Origin: Artocarpus heterophyllus
Taxonomy: Eukaryota > Streptophyta > Magnoliopsida > Rosales > Moraceae
Direction: 5' to 3'
Assembly (NCBI GenBank): GCA_025403435.1
Contig: CM046348.1
Location: 24,921,899 to 24,985,898, forward strand
Length of the DNA: 64,000 nt
Below the pieces are notes generated by a model. That model searched no databases. It worked only from the letters and a program-made list of their open reading frames with translations, and was not told where the DNA came from. The translations under genes and the position numbers were made by a program. Each line of letters begins with the position of its first letter. The stretch's first letter is position 1. Shown in pieces: positions 55,601 through 64,000 of the stretch.

Positions 55601-56650
55601 AATTAAACTCCTATAATTATCAAAATAAAGATGGACATCTCCCACTGCTTCCGCTGAGACCAAGGATCCATCGCCCATCCGAAGCGTTAAGTCTTCACGA
55701 AGTAGACTTCTCGTTTCTTTGAATCCCTGCAGAGAAACACAAACATGATTAGTTGCACCAGAATCTATGACCCAAATGTCACTGGATTCCTCAACCAAAC
55801 AAGTTTCTAAATATAGAAGATCACACCTACCTCCCTTGGAAAGGAAGTCCTTGCAATGCTTCTTTATATGCCCGACCTTACCACAAAAGAAGCACTTAAG
55901 CTTCTTTGGGTTCTTCTTCTTCTTCTTCTTGCTCTTGGTAGCAATAGGAATAGAAGACTTCCCACTCTTGGCCCGTTGTTTCTTTCCATTCCCAGAGTTA
56001 GGATTGGAACCAGAAGCAGCTACCATATTGGCCTCTCCACCAGCAGGAGACTCCCTGATCAGCAGTTCAAACTCTTGTAACTGTTTCATCAGTTCTGTCA
56101 AGGTCATATCCCGTCTATTGCTTAGATTAAAAGTAGCTCTAAACGGAATAAATTCCTTAGACAGAGTCTCAAAGACCATAGTCATCTGAGTTTCAGCATC
56201 GATGTCGGCTCCATTGGTTTGAGCCTCAGCGAGGTAACCCATGACCAACATCATGTGCTCCTTTACAGATGTCCCCGGTCTCTGTCTACAGTTTAAGAGT
56301 TTCCGAAGCGCCCCTTGCCGCTTTGTTATGGCCTGGCCTCCAAACATGTCCTCAAGATTATCCAAGATCTGCTTCGCAGTCTCATAATCCTGATGTTGAG
56401 CCTGCAGCACGTTATTCATGCTAGCCATAACATAGCAGCGGGCCTGATCATTAGCATCTTTCCAGCGTTCGTACGCTTGGAATTGCTCATTACTTGAGTC
56501 TCCCGTAGGCTCGGGAGGACAAGGAGTTGTCAGAACATATTTCAGTTTCTCAAAGGAAAGGACGATGTCCAGGTTCCGTTTCCAATCATTATAGTTCTCA
56601 CCGGTCAATTGGTTTTTGTCAAGTATCGATGATAAAGCGTTTTTAGACAT
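52696..56650 (-). pseudogene. Copia gag-pol polyprotein with a single frameshift
   Basis: ATG at 56,650 is chosen because [20 protein letters not shown] is the usual Copia Gag start; the frame upstream of it is non-coding. Domains in order: UBN2-type Gag (residues 1-240), zinc knuckle [14 protein letters not shown] (about 252), protease DSGATNH (about 295), GAG-pre-integrase (about 430), integrase core with [16 protein letters not shown] and GVAERRNRT (about 507-600), reverse transcriptase with [10 protein letters not shown] and YVDDILL (about 905 and 990), and RNase H with [15 protein letters not shown] (about 1,157). Without the shift the chain would be about 1,317 residues, normal for Copia. 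An extra G in the GGG run at 54,344-54,346 moves the frame just after LRRSGRI, between integrase and reverse transcriptase. No other lesion is seen. Confidence 0.95.
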
Positions 56651-57620
56651 TTTCAATCTACAATAAAGAATCATATACCAAACATAAGCAAACATATATA
56701 ATAATTTAGTAAGATAACACAATCATGTAAAATCATACAAATGTGTTTATGTGTCAAAACCTTGAAAATATCACAACCTTACAACGATAATTCCCAACTC
56801 AGAATTCAACAAGCTCCTAGGGGAGTCATGCCAAATTCAATCAGGAACACGGATCCCCTCCTGATTAATATATGCCATCCAGGACCCGTATGATCCAGCA
56901 TATACTAATAATCGTTTCTTTGGCCATTAATTTTATTAACAGAGCTCCTAGGGGAGGTTAATAATAAAGTTAACGTGAGTGTATAACCACCGTTTTAATA
57001 TTTTATCCATGATTTATAATCACCACCTAGGGGTGTGCAACCATAAATCATACTAAAATACCTTATCCTTTCAGAGATCCAATCTGGTACATGATAGAAA
57101 TCCCTTCCTAGGGGTTGGGACCATCATGTTCTTCCTATGGACCAACGATGGAGGCCTTAGGTTCTCTCTTCGAAAACCTTCTCCCACTCAATCTTTTGAA
57201 GTCAAGGTTTTATTTTAAAATTATGCATGAACAATTTTAATATGAGCGGCACTCCCTATTCTATATGACATGTTATCAATATACATGGTAAATCATATTA
57301 TAATGCAGACAAGCAAAGCAATCAAGCAAAGCTACAAGCATAATAATAATAACCGTAATATTATGGTTCCACCCTAGAGAATAGAAAAAATAAGATTACA
57401 AGAGAATAATCGAGACATTTATCGATTCTTCATCCTTGAATCCTTAAGCTGTATCCTTCTTCATGTAATATCCATCTTCAAGTCCTCAATCCCGTATGAA
57501 TCGAACACTTCATATTTCCGGTCATATCCAAATTTAATGTTTCTCAGAATCGTCCCAAAAATAAAATTAAAACTGCACTGAAAAAATCGCACCTTTTCTG
57601 GACGCCTGGCAGCTCTCGGT

Positions 57621-57799
57621 CGGCAGGCCGATCTGGGTGATCGGTCTGCCGATCATGGTGGTTCGGCCTGCCGAACATGAAGGTTCGGCCTGCCGGCAGA
57701 GCACCAAAATTTCTGCCCCACTGTCGGCCTGCCGGACCGTACGTCCGGCCTGCCGATCTGTGACCTTCGGCCTGCCGAACTGTGAGGTCCGGCATGCCG
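57621..57799. repeat. eight-unit phased dyad array in the Copia leader
   Basis: Cores start at 57,621, 57,642, 57,664, 57,686, 57,725, 57,746, 57,768 and 57,790. The spacings are 21, 22, 22, 39, 21, 22 and 22 bp, as if one unit were lost in the middle. Most cores are CGGCCTGCCG on the plus strand, one is CGGCAGGCCG and one CGGCATGCCG. Confidence 0.9.
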
Positions 57800-58293
57800 A
57801 CCGAGCAGAAAACCCTCAATCCAGAAAATACAATTTTAATGCAATTCATCAATTTTATTTTCAACAATTCAAAAACATAAAATTAGAGACTCAGGAAATA
57901 CCTGGAGGCGCCATCATCTATCTTCAAGATCCGACTTCTCGTTCCGTCTTCTCCGAATAATTATTTAATTACAAAATTCTTACAAATTAAATAATAATTC
58001 CTAGACGGAGATGATAGTCCGCCATCTAATTACATGAAAAACCTAGATACACATTCTAACCTCTAAGGAACCATAACCGGTATTAATTAATTAATAAATA
58101 ATTAAACAACAATTTAATCAACCATAATTAATTAATAAACATTCACCATATAATCCATGACAACATATATATTATATAGAAACCTAGAGTGCCATCTCTC
58201 TATAAAATTTAATTCAAGCATTGGAGAGATTAAGATCACAAAATTTATGCATATAACATGATCACAAACTTGCAAATTTATGTAAAAACCTCG

Positions 58294-58305
58294 GCTCTGA
58301 TACCA
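58294..58305 (-). other. primer-binding site of the Copia element
   Basis: The minus strand reads TGGTATCAGAGC, two bases after the 5' LTR. Confidence 0.92.
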
Positions 58306-58307
58306 AT

Positions 58308-60340
58308 TGTTGGAAACAAAGTGCGCAGCGGAATTTTTAAAAATTTTTCATCAGAGTATTTTCCAAAACACAAGTTTGACATGTTATATGTATAAATTAA
58401 ACAGATCTTACTAACCTCAGTATGCCGAAGAACCTCCGCGACCTGTGTAGAGAAGTAACGTTCCAGAAGAGCCTCAACCAACTGGTCTTCTTTGCTATTC
58501 TCTATCCACAACCGGAGTGAGTGTGGGCTCACACGTACAGCTCTTCCACCGGTGACTCTCCTTCCAACCAATAGAGAGAACCCAAAGCTAGTGTTCGTGA
58601 TTTGTGAACAAAAGCTCTCAGGGAGTTTTCAGATGCTCACTAGAAGAGTATCACTCTTAATCTCTCAAATTGATCTGAGTAAATCATTAGACTCACTCCC
58701 TTTTTATACCTATTGGTCCTTGGGGTCAGTCCATATCAGATTAGGTCTCAAAAATCGAAATAGAATCAAGTTCGGATCAATATCTGATAAGATACGCGTG
58801 AAAAACGCGTAATCTTAGCTGTCGCGGTCGGCATGCCGAACTGTGAGATAGGCAGGCCGAACTGGCCAGTTCGGCAGGCCGAACTTTCTGATCGGCAGGC
58901 CGAACTGCCGAGAAAAAATCTCCGCGAATCTTTTATTTTCCACCCGAGATTCTAAAGGATAAAGTCTCAGTTTTGATTCAAATAGCCCAATAGAAAAGAT
59001 ATCTGATCAAAACAAACTTTATCAAGATAATCTCTAAGAAAATAAATCAATTCACAATAATTCTACAAGTTTATCTTGTTCTAATTGTCCAAAATTAAAA
59101 CAACCGATAAACAGACAAGAATTATCCGAACGCCATAATTCAACAAGTTCATCTTGAACTAATTTCTTACATAATTAATTCAACCGATAAACAGACATGA
59201 ATTATTTGATTCTTATAAATTTTAAACCAATCTGATAAATCCGACATAAGTCACCAATTATTGGAAAAGCACGCCGTGTCGTTACAGGATTTTGTGAGCT
59301 AGCAAAGGGGACCAAAATGGACCTATAAAGTTCAAGCTCATGATAATTATGAAACCCAATATCCCAGATATACATTTCACAATTATCAACTCCAACGCTA
59401 CTCCACTAAAAGCTTGGAGCTGCACTCTCGAACTTTATAGAATTACGAAGCTCGTGTAGCTAAGTCTCCATGACATATCATAGTGTATCGCATCCCCATA
59501 TGATCATCCATAATCGGCTTAAGGACAAGTTCTGTCTTACCTTCCCGATTATTTTTATCTTACGTTCCATTGTCTCACCATTAGAAAACTTACCATCAAA
59601 GATAGTATACCATTCGGTTACACCTATGTATCCAAATGGTTGAGCGCTCCAGTTTTCCAATTACAGGACAACGCATATAAGAGGATATCATTACTCCTAA
59701 AGAGGAGCTATGGATTCCATATCTATGAATAACAAGTCTACGCTACCAAGAGTCATGCCTCCAACGTACCGGCATGCATGCCACTATAGAGATGTGGGAG
59801 TCACCCATTGGTACATCAAAAGACACAAGTCGAGACAACGGGCCCATTATTCATCTCAGGATTAAGATACAATACAAATGATTGTCTAAAGTGAATCGAT
59901 TTGACAAGACAGAATTATTAATCCAAATCAATTCACTTTATGTCCCGATCCAACACATCGTCACCTATGACAATGCGCCAATGTTTCTATTCACGGAGTC
60001 CAACTCCGATGGCCAAGACAAACCATCTCCCAAAAGGGATATAGACAACATAACAATCTTTACATGAATAAAGCGCCCAACTTTATTCCCTCGATTGCGG
60101 ATCATATATTTTAGACCATCACCTTAAGAGTCGTGTCTACCGCATAATCATCCCATCATATGCCCAACTCTTAAGGTTTAGACTGACAGTCTCAGACTAC
60201 TGTTTGCTTATCATACATTCAACAAATATGAACGTAAAGAGGACAATATTTGGTATATATAAATGAATAAATTCTTTATTGATAAAAATGTCTCCAAAAA
60301 CGTATTACATTTTTACTCCTTAGAGCATACATGTCTAACA
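58308..60340 (-). repeat. Copia 5' LTR
   Basis: This 2,033 bp copy differs from the 3' LTR at about ten positions. A TATATATA box lies near 60,253-60,262, about 80 bp after the sense start. The dyad array at 58,829-58,902 is far downstream of that box and would be transcribed. Confidence 0.97.
58829..58902. repeat. four-unit phased dyad array in the Copia 5' LTR
   Basis: Same units and spacings (21, 22 and 21 bp) as in the 3' LTR; the fourth unit is followed by CTGCCGAG instead of CTGCAGAG. Confidence 0.88.
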
Positions 60341-60345
60341 ATATA

Positions 60346-60690
60346 CACTTCATTCTTTGAACTGCTCTCCGTTCTGAATCTGTGACCAAATCCCCTACAA
60401 ATGCTGATCATGCCACTGATTTTGCTTCACCCTCTGAATAAGAGGTAGGGTCGCCTCCACATGATATATTGAGACTCGATCATACTCTTCATGATACCGT
60501 AGCCCATACTCGCTAACTGTCGCATCCCTGCTCCAGTCCGCAAAAGCCAAACAAGCAAGAATCCCTAAAGACTTTTTGCTAAGCGCGTCTGTGACCACAT
60601 TAGCTTTTCCGGGATGATATTGCAATGCAAAATCATAATCCTCCATATACTCTATTCATCTACACTGTATCAAATTAAGATCCCTCTTAG
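60346..60690 (-). pseudogene. Gypsy-3 RNase H remnant
   Basis: The segment matches 42,810-43,150 of Gypsy-2 and includes [20 protein letters not shown]. In-frame stops replace Trp (twice, TGG to TGA) and Gln. At 60,681-60,687 (TCCCTCT) the sequence jumps to the reverse transcriptase region. Confidence 0.88.
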
Positions 60691-61177
60691 CATGCAACTA
60701 GTGCTCCCGTAGAGTCTAAAGCACGATCCGGAGATGCTGCTCATGCTCATCCCAAGTCTTAGAATACACAAGAATGTCATCAATGAACACGATCACGAAC
60801 TGATCCAGATATGGTCTAAATATCCTGTTCATCAAATCCATAAAAGCTGCCGGAGCATTCGTCAACCCAAACGACATAACCAAAAACTCAAAGTGTCCAT
60901 ACTGGGTCCTAAAAGCTGTCTTGGGAATATCTTCTTCCTTAATCCTAAGTTGATGGTAACCCGACCGCAAATTAATCTTTGAGAAGCACCGCGAACCTCC
61001 CAACTGATCAAACAACTCGTCGATCCTAGGCAAGGGATACTTATTCTTCACTGTGACACGATTCAGCTGTCGATAATCTACACACAACCTGAGAGTCCCA
61101 TCATGCTTCTTAGCAAACAAAACCGGTGCTCCCCATAGAGATGTGCTATTCTGAATATACCCTTTATCAGCAAGCTC
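60691..61177 (-). pseudogene. Gypsy-3 reverse transcriptase, C-terminally truncated
   Basis: An open stretch of 134 codons (61,120-60,716) reads [32 protein letters not shown] and FIDDILVYS. The thumb and connection are deleted: 564 bp present in Gypsy-2 (43,151-43,714) are missing. The deletion is a multiple of three, so the frame is kept. Confidence 0.9.
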
Positions 61178-61975
61178 CTAAAGTTGCTTTCTCAATTCTT
61201 TCATTTCTGCCGGCGCCATCCGATAAGGTGCTATAGAAATCGGTGCTGTCCCCGGAAACAACTCAATACCAAACTCAATTTCCTGATGCGGTGGTAATCC
61301 TGGCAACTCGTCGGGGAAGACATCCTCGAACTCATCAACCACCGAAATCACTACACTTCCTCTCAAAGCATAAGGCTCGCACTCTAGGTTCGCAAGAAAA
61401 GCACAACAACCCAGATTCCTTCGCCCTCCTAGACATGACTTCATGAGACGCTCACTCATTAACCAATCACCACCACCCTGGTAGGTGATCGTCGTCCCCC
61501 TATCAAACACTAGGGTCACTTTCCTAAGTTGACAGTCCACAACTGCATTATATCTGGACAACCAGTCCATCCCTATAATTACATCATATGAGCTCATAGG
61601 GAGTATAATCAAATCACTTTTCAAAATCTCATCCCCAATCTTTATTTTACAAGCTTTACATACACAATTCACACACACCTACCCCAAAGGAGAAGTTATA
61701 ACTAGGGGTCCATCAAACTCTTCTATATCTAATCCCAAGGCATGTACAAAAGAACTCGAAATGAGAAAATGAGAGGCACCTGTATCAAATAAAACGCGAG
61801 CTATAGATCGAGAAACTAAGATCATACCATCGACAACCATGTTACTAGTTTGAGAATTTGAACCTCCAGATGCCATTGCATGAACCTGCACTAGTGCCTT
61901 TCCTTTTCCTCTACCAATATTGCTGGGTCCAGGATTATTTTGCCGATGCTGCTGAGACGGAGACGACTGCACACT
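61178..61975 (-). pseudogene. Gypsy-3 protease and linker
   Basis: The active site LFDTGASHF lies near 61,780-61,800, and VIIGMDWLSRY near 61,555. TAG at 61,676-61,678 replaces an Arg codon of Gypsy-2 (CGG). TAG at 61,178-61,180 lies in RKQL*ELADKGY, the same codon that is TAA in Gypsy-2. Confidence 0.9.
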
Positions 61976-63030
61976 AGCTGTACTCGACGCTAGATATTGA
62001 GGGACGCTGCGCTGGAATGCTGTGGCTACTGCCCTCGTGCCGGATATGAAAACTGCTGAGAAGAGAACTGATGATACTGCAATTGCGGGTACTGCTGAGG
62101 CTAAGGTAGGGTCTGAGGCTGAGACTGACGACTGGCATCCTCTCTGGTCTGAGATCTAAGATGGGCACTCCTGATCGGGCAATTCCTCTTGATGTGTCCG
62201 GGCTACTGACAGAAATGACAATAGAAGCTGTAGGGATTGTTGCGCCCGCTACCAGATGAACTGCTGCTACCACTGTTTGTGCCATCTTGCTTGCTCTTCC
62301 CCGGAGCTGGACGGCTACTGGTGCTCTTCCTACCGCTCTTCTGCGATCCTCCTAAAGCCTTTGCTCGATCCTTACAATACTGTGCATAATCATTTTCCTC
62401 TGATATCGCTGACGACACAAGCTCTCCAAAACTTCTAAGTTGCAGAGCAACCACCTGTCGCCGAATAGGAGCCTTGACTCCTTCCTGAAACTTAATGCAC
62501 TTCTCGCGCTCCGATGCCACTGTTGATGGAGCAAACCTGGCCAACTCATTAAATCTTGCCTTATATTCCCGAACTGATAAATCACCCTGCTGCAACCTGT
62601 AGAACTCAGCTGCCTTCTGATCTCTATATCCCTGCGAAAAATATCGATCATCGAACAGCTCCTCGAATCTGTCCCAACTGATATCGCCACCTTGTTCCAA
62701 ACGCTTAGCTTGTTTCCACCAAGTGTTAGCACCACCCTCGAGCTTATATGCAGCAAATTCCACACAATACTCATCAGGCACACCAAGGGTATCCAAATGC
62801 TTCACGATCGAATCTAACCAATATTTTGCCAACTGTGGATCCCCATTACCATCAAAAGTTGGAATAGACACACGTCAAAATTTCTTAAAATACGTATATC
62901 GACGACCAACATCAGAATCCTTCGGTCTAGCCCTGGCTGCCATCTGCTGGAAAGCTGTAAACATAGACCTTATCATGCCCTCATCGTTTTCGAACTCGGC
63001 GTTAACTGTCAAATGACGTCTAGGTGCCAT
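61976..63030 (-). pseudogene. Gypsy-3 gag
   Basis: ATG at 63,030 corresponds to 46,064 of Gypsy-2. The capsid region is open from 62,871 to 62,203, including FYRLQQGDLSVREY where Gypsy-2 has a stop. TGA replaces Trp at about 62,872-62,874, and TAG replaces the second Gln of the zinc knuckle (CHFCQ*PGH) at 62,203-62,205. A one-base deletion near 62,017 shifts the frame before the protease. Confidence 0.9.
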
Positions 63031-63120
63031 TCTCTCACTTCTAAAAACAAAATTTGAACTGTCAGAGGTATTTTATTGTCATACCTATGTGTGCACAATT
63101 CCCAAGGTTCATAACCTTGA

Positions 63121-63132
63121 GCTCTGATACCA
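63121..63132 (-). other. primer-binding site of Gypsy-3
   Basis: The minus strand reads TGGTATCAGAGC, three bases after the 5' LTR, as in Gypsy-2. Confidence 0.92.
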
Positions 63133-63135
63133 TTC

Positions 63136-64000
63136 TGTCACTCCCCGGAGTACGAAAAGTGATGTGGCGGATTATTTAAATTAATTAAAAGAGAATTTAA
63201 TTAAAATCAAGAGTTTTAGGGGTTCAATTAAACAATAAAATATAAAAGTTTCAAGAAAACCATTGCATGAAAATAAATAATGAAATAATGAAGAACCGTG
63301 AGTACACGTCCCACTGACCTACAACTTGTGCACACACATAGTACTGACATTATAATAATACAACTACAGTCCAAGCGCAAAGAAAGTTAAAAAAAACATT
63401 ACATGCCTTGTTTAATTTATACAAACAATCTAATAAATCATTCTACTGCTCCTGAGTTTGGTCCGTTGAATCCTCCCCGAACCTAAATGAGAAACCACCT
63501 AACGGGGGGGGGGGAATTTAAAAAACAAAGAAAATGTGAGCAAAAGGCTCAGTAGGGCTATATTTTAATAAATAATTTAATTTAAAGAAACATTTCATTA
63601 TTCAGGAATTATTTCAAAGAAACCTTGAATAAATAAATAAATTTAAATTAAACCGTTCTTACCCAAAACAGTTTATTATGTCGACCAGAAATATCATTTT
63701 CATTTTCCTAGGCAAACCATAAGAATTCACCACCGTAGTGGCCCAACTAGGTTTCGGGACCTGCCTCCAAGGTCGATCGCTACATGACTCGATTTCTGAT
63801 ATGGCATCATGCCTATGTGTTTATTTTCATCATCATTCAAAACCCATTTACCGAGTATTGTCATTTACATTCATTATGAAGTTCATTTCAGTTCACGGTA
63901 TATTAAAATATAACCTATAAATTCATTTTCAAACAACCGTTGAAGACATTTTTATAGAAATCCTTTTTCAAGGCCAAATCATTTTGGAACTAGGCTACCA
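63136..64000 (-). repeat. Gypsy-3 5' LTR, continuing beyond the window
   Basis: The LTR starts TGTCACTCCCCGGAGTACG and is clearly homologous to the Gypsy-2 LTR, with many substitutions and a G run at 63,503-63,512. The window ends 865 bp into it, before the position where Gypsy-2 has its dyad array. Confidence 0.93.

Larger units (their letters stand above)
56651..58307 (-). other. Copia 5' leader
   Basis: A 1.66 kb untranslated leader separates the 5' LTR from the gag start. It contains several short GAGGTAAT/CCTAGGGG-type phrases (CTCCTAGGGGAG occurs near 56,812 and 56,945) and a second, eight-unit dyad array at 57,621-57,799. No ORF of note lies in the sense direction. Confidence 0.8.
50649..60340 (-). 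mobile_element. Ty1/Copia element nested in Gypsy-3
   Basis: Two LTRs of exactly 2,033 bp flank a gag-pol with integrase before reverse transcriptase, the Copia order. ATATA lies at 50,644-50,648 and 60,341-60,345. Joining the flanks restores the Gypsy-3 sequence, so the insertion is nested. I count eight substitutions and two 1 bp indels between the LTRs (about 0.4 percent), a young insertion. The polyprotein is complete except for one frameshift. I do not assign a Copia lineage. Confidence 0.97.

Overview
The window is nuclear DNA of a flowering plant, most likely a dicot. This rests on intron-containing GDSL lipase and intronless SAUR genes, AT-rich intergenic sequence full of homopolymer runs, and Ty3/Gypsy and Ty1/Copia LTR retrotransposons primed by initiator tRNA-Met (TGGTATCAGAGC sites). 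The species cannot be named from this sequence. I see no bacterial-type operons, CRISPR arrays, tRNA or rRNA genes.

Layout. 1-3.8 kb: AT-rich intergenic DNA with one possible terminal exon. 3.8-13.3 kb: Gypsy-1, a complete but decayed Tekay/Del-like element on + with 2.3-2.4 kb LTRs and target duplication CAATG. 13.8 kb: a scrap of a GDSL gene. 16.0-17.5 kb: an apparently intact three-exon GDSL esterase/lipase gene on -. 17.5-28 kb: intergenic sequence with old repeats: a LINE-type RNase H relic, a phased dyad array, and a Copia-like LTR that contains a hAT MITE with a perfect 8 bp target duplication. 28.1-38.1 kb: a + strand LTR element with two gag-type ORFs and no pol, itself carrying a reversed solo LTR of the Gypsy-1 family. 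38.1 kb: a possible agmatine-deiminase relic. 39.3-48.3 kb: Gypsy-2 on -, with 2,161 bp LTRs that differ at about nine sites and target duplication GCATA. 48.5 kb: an intact SAUR gene beginning 174 bp beyond Gypsy-2. 49.9-50.4 kb: a + strand gag relic. 50.4-64 kb: Gypsy-3, a relative of Gypsy-2 on -, split by a young Copia element (50,649-60,340, LTRs 2,033 bp, target duplication ATATA) whose polyprotein is broken by one extra G. Gypsy-3 runs off the right edge inside its 5' LTR.

The host genes that look functional are the GDSL lipase and the SAUR. The rest is a layered record of retrotransposon insertion, microhomology deletion and decay. The nonsense codons I checked in the Gypsy elements can nearly all be explained by C-to-T or G-to-A changes, as expected of methylated, silenced elements.

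The most unusual signal is a recurrent architecture: short dyad-symmetric motifs arrayed at 20-24 bp spacing (about two helical turns) inside non-coding leaders or LTRs of unrelated elements. Gypsy-2 LTRs carry eight CGGC-CT-GCCG dyads. The Copia LTRs carry four, and its 5' leader eight more. Gypsy-1 LTRs carry a degenerate version. The two-gag element carries nine RTAY-N6-RTAY dyads, and an unassigned locus at 23.1 kb carries TGTCC-N5-GGACA dyads. The same spacing with different motif sequences suggests a shared function, such as binding sites for a dimeric factor or structured RNA leaders. I do not recognise a described system that explains it.
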